A DNA stretch of 64,000 nucleotides from an uncultured Bacilli bacterium (GCA_934201705.1 CAKPXF010000014.1:5741-69740); one strand, 5' to 3'. Positions 34,840 through 44,828 are shown, numbered from the stretch's first letter. Numbers and translations: made by a program. Notes: generated from the sequence alone by a model not told the origin.

Positions 34840-36021
34840 ATGAATGTAAGTGCTGCAGATCCGTTTGTTTTATATGATAAAAATGAAAAATGCTTTTATT
34901 GCTATGCAACAAGTAATGAATTAGCACCAAAAGATAAAGCTTTTTTTATTTATAAATCATTTGATGGAAGTAATTTTGAATTTGTTGGTTATGCATTAGA
35001 TTTAAATCATAAGAATATTTGGGGTAGCACTTGGTTTTGGGCACCTGAGGTTTATTATAATGAAAATAATGGCTATTATTATATGCTTTATTCAGCATGC
35101 TTAAAAAAAGAATTAGTTAAAGAATATTTTTATGATGATAACTATGAAGAAACATGTAAAATAGGCGTTGCTGTTAGTAAATTTCCATCTGGCCCATTTG
35201 TTAATATAACTAATAGACCAATTGACTATTTTCCATATGATAAAAACTATAAGGATATTGAAAAAGTAAGCAACGATATTTTTAATTTAAAGGATGATAA
35301 TTTACTTAAAGATGTTAAAAGTGGAATTCATTTTCCAATAATAGATGCTAGCTTATTCTTTAAAGGTGATAGAATATTTTTGTTTTATTCAAGATGCTGC
35401 TATAAAAACTGCTTGTTTGATAAAAAACTTAATAGATTTGTTGAAGAAAGTAATATAGCTTTAGTTGAACTTAATAATAATTTTTGGTTTACTAAAGAGT
35501 TAATAATGCCAAAAATTAAAGATGAGTATAAATATTTTAATTTAAAGGATAATCAAAGACAAGATAGGTATCTTGATGTTATCAATTATAAAAAGGAACC
35601 ACAGGAATGGGAAAACGCCCATATAAATGATTATTTTAAAACTAATGGAACTAATAAAAATAGAAGATGGAGTGAAGGAAGTACAACCTTTAAGGTTAAA
35701 AGCTTAGATTTATATGCTATTTTATATTCTTGTAATTTCTATCAAAATAAAAATTATGGTGTTGGTATTGCTTTTTCAAATGATGGAATAAACGATTTTA
35801 TAAAATATAAAAGCAATCCAATAATTCATCAAATTAAAGAAGATAGCCTATATTCAACAGGACATGGTTCTTTAGTAACTTTAGATGATAAAATGTATTA
35901 TTATTTTCATGGAAGAGATTCATTAACAGCAAATCGCTCCTTGTATAGATGTGAGCTATGCATTAATTCAATAGATGATGTTAAGGTAAGTAATATTTTT
36001 CATTGCAATTTATTAAAATAA
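34840..36021 (+). CDS. GH43-family glycosidase (cytoplasmic)
   Basis: 393 residues, no signal peptide. It is a five-bladed beta-propeller of the GH43 clan. The three catalytic acids are in place: Asp7 (AADPFVL, general base), Asp169 (IIDASLFF, pKa modulator) and Glu279 (WSEGSTT, general acid). The blade motif WAPEVYY and the late TGHGS support the fold. GH43 enzymes act on arabinose- or xylose-containing oligosaccharides. Its place inside the cell suggests trimming of imported pieces. GAGGA precedes the ATG. A dyad over the promoter suggests regulation. Confidence 0.9.
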   Translation: MNVSAADPFVLYDKNEKCFYCYATSNELAPKDKAFFIYKSFDGSNFEFVGYALDLNHKNIWGSTWFWAPEVYYNENNGYYYMLYSACLKKELVKEYFYDDNYEETCKIGVAVSKFPSGPFVNITNRPIDYFPYDKNYKDIEKVSNDIFNLKDDNLLKDVKSGIHFPIIDASLFFKGDRIFLFYSRCCYKNCLFDKKLNRFVEESNIALVELNNNFWFTKELIMPKIKDEYKYFNLKDNQRQDRYLDVINYKKEPQEWENAHINDYFKTNGTNKNRRWSEGSTTFKVKSLDLYAILYSCNFYQNKNYGVGIAFSNDGINDFIKYKSNPIIHQIKEDSLYSTGHGSLVTLDDKMYYYFHGRDSLTANRSLYRCELCINSIDDVKVSNIFHCNLLK

Positions 36022-36067
36022 TTTATATTATGTTTATAGAATAATAGTATTTATTCGGAGGTTAAAT

Positions 36068-38665
36068 ATGAAAAAGAAGCTTCTTTGTTTTTTCTTAGGA
36101 CTCATAATAGCAAGTATTTTTACTTTATCTTTAAATGATAGCAAAACAGTTTTAGCTATTGAAACATTTAATAAAGATATTACCTATGATTTATTAACAA
36201 AAGAAACATCCCCTTTGATTTTAAATAATGAAAGCCTTACTTTCAATGTTAATGTTGACGATAAGATTGTTTATGAGAATGTTTCAGATTATAAAAATAA
36301 TGTAAAGATTGATTATTCTATTTATAATGACACAGATGTCAATGTTAAAACTACCTTCTATCAATGTATGAAAAAGCCATTAGGTATTGAGTTTAAATAC
36401 TTTGATGAAAGCAAGAAAGATTTTGTATATTTAGATGATAAAGAATTATATTCTATTCCATTTTCTGGAACATATCGCTATGTTTATGATTCAAATAAGG
36501 TAAATAAAGAATTGATATCATCCATAAAAGATACCTATATGTCTTCTTACTTTATAAATAATGAAACGCCTATTTATAAATACACTTTTAAAGTAGAACC
36601 TTTAAATGTAAAATATGTTACGTATGATTATAAAGATACAGATATGTCAAATGCATATAAACAGTTTTTTGGCTATAATAGTTCATCTTTTTCAAATAAA
36701 AACTATACATATTATTTTAATATTTTAGAAGATAATACTTTTATTGTGTATTTTATTAATGACTTGAGCGATAGTTTTTTAAATAGTTGTAAGGTATATA
36801 ATAATAATTCATCTTTTTTAAATAGCATAAGTGTTTTAAAAAAGGAAACGCAAAAATTTGAAGATTTTGTTTTTAGCTATTATGATGAAGAAAAAGGTGT
36901 AAGCAGAATAGATTATAATAACGCAATATATAATAAAATAAATGAAAAAAATGGAATTTATAATGATGTTAGTTTTTTTAATATTTATGATTCGTTAGTT
37001 CGTTTTTATGAGTTTGCTATAAATATTCCTAAAAATAAAACTACTGTATTTTCAATTGTAAGACCAATTTATTTAAAAATTAATAATTATTATTCTTCCT
37101 TAGTACATTATTATAGTTTTACTTTTGATAATCAATCTTTTAAGGAAATAAAATCAAGAAGTATTAAAATAAAAACAGATGCATTTATTATAAATAGTAG
37201 TTTAGAAGAAATAAATAGTAATGAGTTTATAGAAATTGATCCATTAAATAATTTCTTTTCATTTAGTATTTCAAATGATCCAAATGCAGTTAATGATTTA
37301 ATTTTAAGATTTGATAGGTTGTTGGCTACTGCAATTTTCTTTGCGATTTGCTTGCTTGGAATTATAACATTTTTTACAATTGGCATGATAGTTGCTTTAA
37401 TAGCAGTTTGTGCAAATGGTAGAAGAACATTTATTAATCTTGATAGTAGCTATAAAAAATTAAAAACATTTTATGTTTTAGAAGGAATACTAGAAATATT
37501 AATATTTGCTCAATGTATTATTCAATTGGTTTTACATAATGTTGTATATGCTCAAATAGCGTTAGCTATAAGTATATTAATTTTTACTTTGATTGAAATA
37601 ATTAAATATAACCAAAAGCATATTGCTAAGCTTGTTTTATCAATAATTCTATTAATTTTAACAATAATTGCTGTATTTATTATGCGATTAAACTTAGTAG
37701 TTTTAGCTATTGCATTTGCTTTATTTATCATTAATTTAGTATGTATTGATAAATATAAAAAGAAATATTGTGATCAAAATGAAACAAAAGTTAAAAAAGA
37801 TGATGTAAAGGTAAGATATTATCCATTAAATATCCTTAATAATAAAGACAATATTATTGCTAAGGTAGGATTATTTATAGCCATTATTTTAATATTTTTA
37901 TTGGCATTTATTCTAAAATCAGGTGAAATATTTATAGTTTTACTTATCTTTTTATTATACTTTTTACTTCATTTAATGATTCAAATTCATAATCAAAAGG
38001 ATTTTACAGAATTTAGTAAGGATTTAAACTATGAGAAATTAAAAACAAATATATTAAGAAAAATAAATGATAAAAGGATTAATCCTGAAACGGTTGCTTT
38101 ATATAAATTAAAGCTTGCTGAAGCCGCACTATGCTATTCACTTGAGGACTTTAAAGAGTTTTATGATAGTATAGTTAATACGAATAATAATAAAATAAAA
38201 AGAGATATTGATTTCTTACAATTGAATTATTTATTAAATGAAAAGGATTTTATAAATAAAGCAAATGAATTAAAAAACAAACATAGCAAATTTTCTAAAA
38301 AAATTGATAAATTTAGTGAAAAATGGAAATTTGCTTACACATCAATAAAGGATGATAAAATGCTTCAAAAGCTCCCATATAATACAAAGAACAATTTATC
38401 AAATGCAATTGATTTATTTGTTTTAATTAGTTATTATCGCAATAATAATGAAATTGAAAAAAGTAATGAGTTATATACTATTTTTAAAGAAAAATATAGT
38501 AATGTTACTTTATTAAATGATATCTTAAATGGTATTGATGTCCGTTTAAGATATAAAGAATTAATAAACAATGAAAAAATAAATTGTAGTTGTTGTAATG
38601 CAGTAATTGATAAGTTTTTACTAAATTGCCCTTATTGTGGTAGTAAAATAAATAAGAATTTATAA
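36068..38665 (+). CDS. Large membrane protein with C-terminal zinc ribbon (paralog 1)
   Basis: 865 residues. A signal peptide (1-30, ending near VLA) is followed by an extracellular region of about 380 residues, rich in Tyr, Asn and beta strands. A cluster of about five transmembrane helices lies between 415 and 565. A second hydrophobic pair sits near 600-640, and a helical cytoplasmic region follows (650-830). The last residues (839-862) hold CSCC and CPYC, a zinc ribbon of the kind often found at the ends of bacterial membrane proteins. GGAGG precedes the start. No family is recognised. The next gene is a shorter paralog that ends where the first helix cluster ends. Confidence 0.65.
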   Translation: MKKKLLCFFLGLIIASIFTLSLNDSKTVLAIETFNKDITYDLLTKETSPLILNNESLTFNVNVDDKIVYENVSDYKNNVKIDYSIYNDTDVNVKTTFYQCMKKPLGIEFKYFDESKKDFVYLDDKELYSIPFSGTYRYVYDSNKVNKELISSIKDTYMSSYFINNETPIYKYTFKVEPLNVKYVTYDYKDTDMSNAYKQFFGYNSSSFSNKNYTYYFNILEDNTFIVYFINDLSDSFLNSCKVYNNNSSFLNSISVLKKETQKFEDFVFSYYDEEKGVSRIDYNNAIYNKINEKNGIYNDVSFFNIYDSLVRFYEFAINIPKNKTTVFSIVRPIYLKINNYYSSLVHYYSFTFDNQSFKEIKSRSIKIKTDAFIINSSLEEINSNEFIEIDPLNNFFSFSISNDPNAVNDLILRFDRLLATAIFFAICLLGIITFFTIGMIVALIAVCANGRRTFINLDSSYKKLKTFYVLEGILEILIFAQCIIQLVLHNVVYAQIALAISILIFTLIEIIKYNQKHIAKLVLSIILLILTIIAVFIMRLNLVVLAIAFALFIINLVCIDKYKKKYCDQNETKVKKDDVKVRYYPLNILNNKDNIIAKVGLFIAIILIFLLAFILKSGEIFIVLLIFLLYFLLHLMIQIHNQKDFTEFSKDLNYEKLKTNILRKINDKRINPETVALYKLKLAEAALCYSLEDFKEFYDSIVNTNNNKIKRDIDFLQLNYLLNEKDFINKANELKNKHSKFSKKIDKFSEKWKFAYTSIKDDKMLQKLPYNTKNNLSNAIDLFVLISYYRNNNEIEKSNELYTIFKEKYSNVTLLNDILNGIDVRLRYKELINNEKINCSCCNAVIDKFLLNCPYCGSKINKNL

Positions 38666-38672
38666 TTTGCTT

Positions 38673-38753
38673 TAGTATTAATTAAAAAGTTAACGTATCA
38701 ATCATTAAGTTTTACTTGGATAATTGATATTGAATTAATAGTAGTATTAATTA
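38673..38753 (+). repeat. Direct and inverted repeats between the paralogs
   Basis: TAGTATTAATTA occurs twice (38673-38684 and 38742-38753). Between them, TATCAAT (38696-38702) and ATTGATA (38723-38729) form a perfect inverted pair. The second copy ends just before the ribosome site of the next gene. Possible control sites for paralog 2. Confidence 0.4.
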
Positions 38754-38769
38754 TATGGAGGATTAATAA

Positions 38770-40539
38770 ATGAAAAAAAGATTGCTTATTACATTAACAT
38801 TTTTAGTATTTATTAATATTATTCTATCAATGACCTTGATTAATAATAGTGTTTTTGCAAGAGATATGGAGTATTTACTTGAAGATAAGAATACATATGA
38901 TTTATTTTCAAACGATATCAGTTATTTAAGGGTTAAAAATGAATCTATTACATTAAATATTACAAATGAAAAAAAGATAATTTATGAAAATGTAGCTGAT
39001 TATAAAAATAATGTACAAATAGATTATTCATTTTATAATGATACTAATGAAACAATAAAAACAACTTTTTATCAATGTATAAAAAAACCATCAAATATTT
39101 TATTTAAAAGCTTTGATGGTAATAAATCTGTTAATTTAGATGACATAGAACTATATGATTTACCAGATGGCAGATTCCGTTATGTAGGTAATTACAATAA
39201 TAATAAAAAATATTATGAAGCTGTAAATGGTATAAGAAACTTTTACGATACAGCTAATTTTGTAAATAATGAATCGACTGTTTATCAATATACTTTTAAG
39301 GTAAACTCGTTAGAATTATGCCCTAAGAAGGTTTCTTATATTTATTTATCTACAGGGCAAAGTGATATATTTCAAAAATTCTTTGGCTATGATAAAGTAA
39401 CATACACTGCTAGCGATTATTTATTTTTTGATTTTCAAGTTGCAGAAAATTATACATTTACTGTTAACTACTTAACCGATTTAAGCGATAGTTTTTTGAC
39501 TGATTGCAAAATATATAGCGAAAGTGGAACAAAAATAGATGGAAGCATTACTGTTTTAAATAAAGTAGAAAAAAAATTTAAAGACTTTGTATTTTATTAT
39601 TATGATGAAAGTAAAGGCGTCAGCAAAATGGATTATAATAATGCAATCTATGATAAAATCAATGGAAAAGAAAGGATTGATAATGGTTTAAGCTTCTTTG
39701 ATGTTTATGATTCATTAAAGCGTTTTTATGAATTTGAAGTTAGTGTTGAGCCAAATTCAACATATGATCTTTCTATAAAAATGCCCATATATCCATTAAA
39801 TATTGATATAGGGACTTCCTACATATTTACATATAAACTTGTTTATGATTCAACTGTTTTTATAAAAGGAATTGAATCTATATATATAAAAGTTAATACG
39901 GAAGATTATATTATAGATTGCTCTTATAATAAGCTAAAAAGAAACGAAATATACAATGTTAATTTGGATTATGATTCTAAATACGTTTCGTTTGTTACTT
40001 GTGATGAAAAAAATCCAATTGGTTATGATAGTGAATATAATCGTCAAGATTCAATAGACAATATATTTTATACGATTTTTTTAATGATTGATTTTTATTT
40101 AGCCATGGTAATTATTACTGGAATGGTTGTTGCTTTAATTGCAATTTGTGCAAACGGAAGAAGAACATTTAATAATCTGCCAAACGAGATAAAAAAATTA
40201 AAAACAATTTATATTGTGGAAGGAATATTTGAATTGCTTTTAACAATTGAATGTGCTTTTCAAGCCATCATATCATCAATATATATTCTTCAAATAATAA
40301 TTAGTATAGCGATATTATCAATAATTTTGATTGAGTTAATTAAGTATAAGCAAAAGCACACTATTAAATGTGTATTGGCCTTTATTATACTAGCTAATAG
40401 TTTGCTAACTATACTTTTACCAAAATCTATTTCTTTTACATTAATTTTAGCTTTATTATTATTTTTTGTTGACTTATTTAGTATTGATAGATATAAAAAA
40501 GAATATTGTGATAAAAATGAAATGAACACAAACGTATAA
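38770..40539 (+). CDS. Membrane protein, truncated paralog of preceding gene (paralog 2)
   Basis: 589 residues. The signal peptide, the extracellular domain and the cluster of about five transmembrane helices all align with residues 1-570 of paralog 1. Shared blocks include VADYKNN/VSDYKNN, KTTFYQC, FVFYYYDESKGVS, YDSLKRFYEFE and ALIAICANGRRTF. It stops after the shared DRYKKEYCDKNE segment, so it lacks the second helix pair, the cytoplasmic helices and the zinc ribbon. The stop looks natural, with a terminator right after it. TGGAGG precedes the start. It may be a partner of paralog 1 (for example a hetero-oligomer) or a decaying copy; the good reading frame favours a working gene. Confidence 0.65.
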   Translation: MKKRLLITLTFLVFINIILSMTLINNSVFARDMEYLLEDKNTYDLFSNDISYLRVKNESITLNITNEKKIIYENVADYKNNVQIDYSFYNDTNETIKTTFYQCIKKPSNILFKSFDGNKSVNLDDIELYDLPDGRFRYVGNYNNNKKYYEAVNGIRNFYDTANFVNNESTVYQYTFKVNSLELCPKKVSYIYLSTGQSDIFQKFFGYDKVTYTASDYLFFDFQVAENYTFTVNYLTDLSDSFLTDCKIYSESGTKIDGSITVLNKVEKKFKDFVFYYYDESKGVSKMDYNNAIYDKINGKERIDNGLSFFDVYDSLKRFYEFEVSVEPNSTYDLSIKMPIYPLNIDIGTSYIFTYKLVYDSTVFIKGIESIYIKVNTEDYIIDCSYNKLKRNEIYNVNLDYDSKYVSFVTCDEKNPIGYDSEYNRQDSIDNIFYTIFLMIDFYLAMVIITGMVVALIAICANGRRTFNNLPNEIKKLKTIYIVEGIFELLLTIECAFQAIISSIYILQIIISIAILSIILIELIKYKQKHTIKCVLAFIILANSLLTILLPKSISFTLILALLLFFVDLFSIDRYKKEYCDKNEMNTNV

Positions 40540-40547
40540 TTATTCTT

Positions 40548-40587
40548 AAAAAATGGGTTTTAGCAATTAATTCTAAACTCATTTTTT
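40548..40587 (+). terminator. Terminator of paralog 2
   Basis: AAAAAATGGGTTT (from 40548) pairs imperfectly with AAACTCATTTTTT (to 40587), ending in a T-run. Confidence 0.7.
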
Positions 40588-41095
40588 AATTTGAAAAAAT
40601 AAAAAACAATAACATCTAATAAAAATATGGTACTACAATATCAAAATATAAAACTTGTCTTTGGGATGAACTACCTAAAATGTAGTGCTACAAAACTAGT
40701 TTAAGTAAATTAAAAATTATGTGCAAATGTTATGCATTAATTTTTTTATCCATTAACAAAAATAAACTTTTTGTAAAATAAATGTTGTAAATGCTTTACT
40801 TTATACAAAATTAATCAAGTGAAGTTAGATATTATATAGCTTTAAATTATTTTTACTTTAATAATTGCTTTTGATTTGATGAATAAGTTAAACTAGTCAA
40901 TTTAAATAGACATTTATCTAGACAAAATACTTATGTTGTCATAAAACATCTAAAAAATAAAACAAATTAGTAAAATTATAGCTAGTAAAGAAATAACATT
41001 AATATCAGCTGAAAAAAACTAGAAAAAAATAAAAAAAACAATAACACCTTTTAAAAGCATAGTGCTATAATATCAAAATATAAAAGGTGGTGGAT
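40588..41095 (+). other. 508-base AT-rich glnA upstream region
   Basis: No gene is seen. The region is very AT-rich and holds two copies of a promoter-like segment (see the repeat entry), plus small dyads such as TGTAG/CTACA at 40681-40692. No match to a known riboswitch and no clear GlnR box (TGTNAN7TNACA) was found by eye. Confidence 0.6.
40593..41085 (+). repeat. Duplicated promoter segment upstream of glnA
   Basis: Copy A is 40593-40653 and copy B is 41022-41085. Both begin GAAAAAAT-like, share AAAAAACAATAACA and end with the identical 17-mer AATATCAAAATATAAAA. In copy B the middle is TGCTATAAT (extended -10 at 41066-41071). In copy A the same place reads TACAAT. Copy B sits directly before the glnA ribosome site. 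Confidence 0.65.
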
Positions 41096-42430
41096 ATGAT
41101 GCAAGAAGATATTAAATCTAAGATTTTACGAGTTGCAAAGGAAGAATGTGTGAAGTATATAAGGCTACAGTTTACTGATATGCTAGGCACTATAAAAAGT
41201 GTTGAAATACCAGTAAGCAAGTTAAAAGACGCTATTGAAGGTAAGATTATGTTTGATGGTTCAAGTATAGAAGGGTTCGTTAGAATCAAGGAGGCAGATA
41301 TGTATTTGCATCCAGATTTAACGACCTTTTTAATTTTACCATTAGAATCATCTCAATATGGAAAGGTTGCTAGATTTTTCTGTGATGTTTATTTACCTAA
41401 TGGTGAAGTGTTCAAAGGAGACCCTCGTGCTAATTTAAAAAGAATTGTTAAGCAAATGGAAGAAATGGGCTTTAAGGATTTTAATGTTGGTGTTGAACCA
41501 GAATTCTATTTATTTAAGCAAGATGAAAAAGGAAATCCCATTTTAGAGTTTAACGATAATGCTAGTTATTTTGATTTGTCTCCACTTGATGGTAGTGAAA
41601 ATGCTAGACATGATATAGTTTTAGAGCTTGAAAAGCTAGGCTTTACTGTAGAGGTTAGTCACCATGAAGTAGGACCTGGTCAAAATGAAGTAAATTTTAC
41701 TTATGCAAATGTTGTTGAAACATGTGATAGAGTACAAACATTTAAGCAAGTAGTGAAGCAAGTAGCTAGAAAGTATAATTTACATGCTTCATTTATGCCA
41801 AAGCCTGTAGCCTTTAAGCCAGGTAATGGAATGCATGTTAATTGCTCACTTACAGATAAGAATGGAAACAATGTCTTTTATGATGAAAAAGCTCCATTCC
41901 AATTAAGTGAGACATGCCGTAAATGGATTAGTGGTATTATTAAACATGCTCGTGAAATAAGTGCTATAACTAATCCAACAGTTAATTCATATAAACGTTT
42001 AGTTCCAGGATATGAGGCACCATGCTATATTTGTTGGAGTGATGCTAATAGAAGCTCAATGATTAGAATTCCTGCTGTTAGAGGTAAAGCTACAAGAACG
42101 GAAATTAGAAATGTTGATCCAAGTGCTAATCCTTATTTAGCATTTGCAGCAATTTTAAGTGCTGGCTTAAAGGGAATTAGAGAAAATTATAATTTAATTG
42201 ATCCTGTATATGATAATATCTTTGAATATACTCGTGAAGAGCGTGAAGAAAAAGGTATTAAAAACTTACCTGAAAATTTAAAGGATGCTATTAAGGAATT
42301 AAAAAATAGTGAATTAATGAAGGAAACATTAGGCGATCATATCTTTAATAAATACATTCATGCAAAAGAATTAGAATGGGAAGAATATCGTGTTTTAGTT
42401 ACAGATTGGGAAGTAAATAAGTATTTATAA
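41096..42430 (+). CDS. glnA: Glutamine synthetase, type I-alpha
   Basis: 444 residues from the ATG at 41096; the ATG at 41099 is equally possible, and AGGTGG lies 5-8 bases before them. The enzyme makes glutamine from glutamate, ammonia and ATP as a dodecamer. It matches the short I-alpha type of Bacillus: LQFTDMLGTIKSVEIP, MFDGSSIEGFVRI, VGVEPEFYLF, HHEVGPGQNE, GNGMHVNCSL, NPTVNSYKRLVPGYEAP and RIPAVRG are all present. It lacks the adenylylation-site region of the I-beta type, and the FVRI Arg used for feedback inhibition in Bacillus is kept. pyrG follows after 15 bases, an operon of glutamine maker and glutamine user. Confidence 0.97.
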   Translation: MMQEDIKSKILRVAKEECVKYIRLQFTDMLGTIKSVEIPVSKLKDAIEGKIMFDGSSIEGFVRIKEADMYLHPDLTTFLILPLESSQYGKVARFFCDVYLPNGEVFKGDPRANLKRIVKQMEEMGFKDFNVGVEPEFYLFKQDEKGNPILEFNDNASYFDLSPLDGSENARHDIVLELEKLGFTVEVSHHEVGPGQNEVNFTYANVVETCDRVQTFKQVVKQVARKYNLHASFMPKPVAFKPGNGMHVNCSLTDKNGNNVFYDEKAPFQLSETCRKWISGIIKHAREISAITNPTVNSYKRLVPGYEAPCYICWSDANRSSMIRIPAVRGKATRTEIRNVDPSANPYLAFAAILSAGLKGIRENYNLIDPVYDNIFEYTREEREEKGIKNLPENLKDAIKELKNSELMKETLGDHIFNKYIHAKELEWEEYRVLVTDWEVNKYL

Positions 42431-42445
42431 TAAGGAGTTTTAATA

Positions 42446-44053
42446 ATGGCTAAATATATATTTGTAACTGGTGGAGTTGTATCAAGTCTTGGAAAAGGAA
42501 TTGCTGCTTCATCAATTGGAAGATTATTAAAAAATCGTGGCTTAAAGGTATTTATGCAAAAGTTTGATCCATATATAAATGTTGATCCAGGAACAATGTC
42601 ACCTTATCAACATGGTGAGGTTTTTGTAACTAATGATGGTGCTGAAACCGATCTTGATTTAGGACACTATGAAAGATTTATTGATGAATCATTAACAAAG
42701 GAATCAAATATTACTTCAGGTAAGGTATATTCTTCAGTTATTGAAAAAGAAAGAAGAGGAGATTATCTTGGAAGAACTGTTCAAGTAATTCCTCATATTA
42801 CTAATGAAATAAAACTAAAGTTAAAGCAAGCTGCTGATGTTTCACAAGCAGATATTATTATTACTGAAATTGGAGGAACTGTTGGCGATATTGAATCACT
42901 CCCATTTTTAGAAGCAATAAGACAATGGCGTCGAGATATTGGTGTTGAAAATACCTTTTACATACATAATACATTAGTTCCTTATTTAAGAGCAGCTGAT
43001 GAAATTAAAACCAAGCCAACTCAGCATAGTGTTAAAGAATTAAGAGCAATCGGTATTCAACCGGATATGATAATATTAAGAACTGAAGTTGAAGTTAGTG
43101 ATTCGAATAAAGAAAAAATTGCTTTGTTTTGTGATATAGATAAAAAAGCTGTAGTTCAAGCAGTTGATTGTAAAATTATATATGAGGTTGTTAATAACTT
43201 ACATGCTCAACATGTAGATGATTACATTTGTAATTATTTTAAACTTCAAACTAAAGAATGTGATTTAACAAAATGGAATGACTTAATTAATAGAATAAAG
43301 AATTTGAATGGCGAGATTAATATTGCTTTAGTAGGCAAATATGTTGCTTTACATGATGCATATTTATCAGTTGTAGAAGCTTTAAAGCATGCAGGATATG
43401 CTATAAATAAAAAAATTAAAATTGATTGGATTTTATGTGAAGATATTAATGAAAATAATTATATTGATATTTTAAAAGGGCATGATGGTATTTTAGTTCC
43501 AGGTGGCTTTGGAATTCGTGGAGCTGAAGGAAAAATGCTAGCCATTAAATATGCAAGAGAAAACAAAATTCCATTTTTGGGAATTTGCTTTGGTATGCAA
43601 CTTTGTGCTATAGAATTTGCAAGAAATGTTTTAAATATTAAAGATGCAACATCAACTGAATTCGACGAGGATAATAATGATTCTATTATTCATTATTTAG
43701 AGGACCAATCTGCAAATATCAATAAAGGCGGAACATTACGCTTAGGAGCTTATAGTTGTACATTAAATAAAAGTAGTAAAACCTATAAGTTATATAATAA
43801 AGAGGTTGTTTTTGAACGTCATAGACATAGATATGAATTCAATAATAAGTATTTAGATGAATTTAGTAAGCATAATATGATAGCTAGTGGTATTAATGCT
43901 GATAAAAATTTAGTTGAAATATTAGAACTTAAGGATCACCCATATTTTATTGCGTGTCAATTTCATCCAGAATTTTTAAGTAGGCCAATAAAACCACACC
44001 CATTATTTTTAGGCTTTATTGAAGAAGCAAATAAATATAAAAATAGCAAATAA
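42446..44053 (+). CDS. pyrG: CTP synthase
   Basis: 535 residues. It makes CTP from UTP, ATP and glutamine. The N-terminal synthetase domain starts KYIFVTGGVVSSLGKG (P-loop-like) and includes QHGEVFVTNDGAETDLDLGHYERF. The C-terminal class I glutamine amidotransferase domain has GGFGIRG, the nucleophile Cys in GICFGMQ, and His-Pro-Glu in QFHPEF. The length is normal. AAGGAG precedes the start. In Bacillus, pyrG usually follows rpoE; here it follows glnA, while rpoE is 16 kb away. Confidence 0.97.
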   Translation: MAKYIFVTGGVVSSLGKGIAASSIGRLLKNRGLKVFMQKFDPYINVDPGTMSPYQHGEVFVTNDGAETDLDLGHYERFIDESLTKESNITSGKVYSSVIEKERRGDYLGRTVQVIPHITNEIKLKLKQAADVSQADIIITEIGGTVGDIESLPFLEAIRQWRRDIGVENTFYIHNTLVPYLRAADEIKTKPTQHSVKELRAIGIQPDMIILRTEVEVSDSNKEKIALFCDIDKKAVVQAVDCKIIYEVVNNLHAQHVDDYICNYFKLQTKECDLTKWNDLINRIKNLNGEINIALVGKYVALHDAYLSVVEALKHAGYAINKKIKIDWILCEDINENNYIDILKGHDGILVPGGFGIRGAEGKMLAIKYARENKIPFLGICFGMQLCAIEFARNVLNIKDATSTEFDEDNNDSIIHYLEDQSANINKGGTLRLGAYSCTLNKSSKTYKLYNKEVVFERHRHRYEFNNKYLDEFSKHNMIASGINADKNLVEILELKDHPYFIACQFHPEFLSRPIKPHPLFLGFIEEANKYKNSK

Positions 44054-44067
44054 TTTAGTTAATTAAT

Positions 44068-44109
44068 ATAGTATTATGTGTGCTTTCTAAAAAAAATTTT
44101 TAATACTAT
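44068..44109 (+). repeat. Inverted repeat between pyrG and the kinase gene
   Basis: ATAGTATTA (44068-44076) is perfectly complementary to TAATACTAT (44101-44109), with a 24-base loop. No T-run follows, so it is not a standard terminator; it may be an operator or an RNA hairpin. Confidence 0.4.
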
Positions 44110-44175
44110 AGAAAAAAAATAAAAAAAAGTATAAAATATATTTAGAAAATCTATTTGGTAAGAAGGGGTAATATT

Positions 44176-44781
44176 ATGAATAAAATTATTACAATTGGTC
44201 GTGAGTTTGGAAGTGGTGGAAGAGAACTTGGAAGAAGACTTGCTGAAGAGTTAAACTACGAATACTATGATAAGGAAATTATTACCGAGATAGCTAAGCA
44301 CACAGCATTATCTGAAGAATACGTTCAACAAATTATTGAGCGTCAACCACATCATTTATATCCAATTACAATAGGACATAGTATAGGATTTGTTGACAAT
44401 TACCAAATTAAACAACTTCAACAGGTATATCAAGCTCAATGCGAAATAATGAAGCAATTAGCTGAAAAGTCAAATTGTGTTATTGTTGGAAGATGTGCTG
44501 ATTATATTTTAAGAGATTATAATCCTTATAAAATATTTGTTTATGCATCTTTAGAAAGTAGAATTAATAGATGTATTGAAAGAGATGAAGCCAATACTTC
44601 TAAAATGACATCTAAGCAGATTAAAAAAAGCATTTTAAAAATCGATAAAGATCGTGCAAGATATTATGATTTTTATGCTAATCAAACATGGGGAGATAAA
44701 AATAATTACGACTTATGCATTAATACAACTAATGCAAATATAAAGGAAGTTGTTCAAGTAATTTCAAAACTTTTTAAATAA
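44176..44781 (+). CDS. Cytidylate kinase-like protein
   Basis: 201 residues from the ATG at 44176, with AGAAGGGG before it; the TTG at 44155 has no site. The P-loop is GREFGSGGRELGRRLAEEL, the pattern of the 'cytidylate kinase-like family', which differs from classical Cmk by the longer loop. The YYDKEI block, GRCADYIL and the Arg-rich lid (RINRCIERDE, KDRARYYDFY) are present. It probably phosphorylates a nucleoside monophosphate, but this group is poorly characterised. Its place beside pyrG fits pyrimidine metabolism. Confidence 0.8.
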   Translation: MNKIITIGREFGSGGRELGRRLAEELNYEYYDKEIITEIAKHTALSEEYVQQIIERQPHHLYPITIGHSIGFVDNYQIKQLQQVYQAQCEIMKQLAEKSNCVIVGRCADYILRDYNPYKIFVYASLESRINRCIERDEANTSKMTSKQIKKSILKIDKDRARYYDFYANQTWGDKNNYDLCINTTNANIKEVVQVISKLFK

Positions 44782-44787
44782 AATTAA

Positions 44788-44821
44788 TAAAAAATGCTTA
44801 CAATATAGTAAGTGTTTTTTA
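44788..44821 (+). terminator. Terminator of the kinase gene
   Basis: AATGCTTAC pairs with GTAAGTGTT (two G-T pairs), with flanking A- and T-runs. The VanZ-like gene begins only 8 bases later. Confidence 0.8.
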
Positions 44822-44828
44822 TTTTGAG

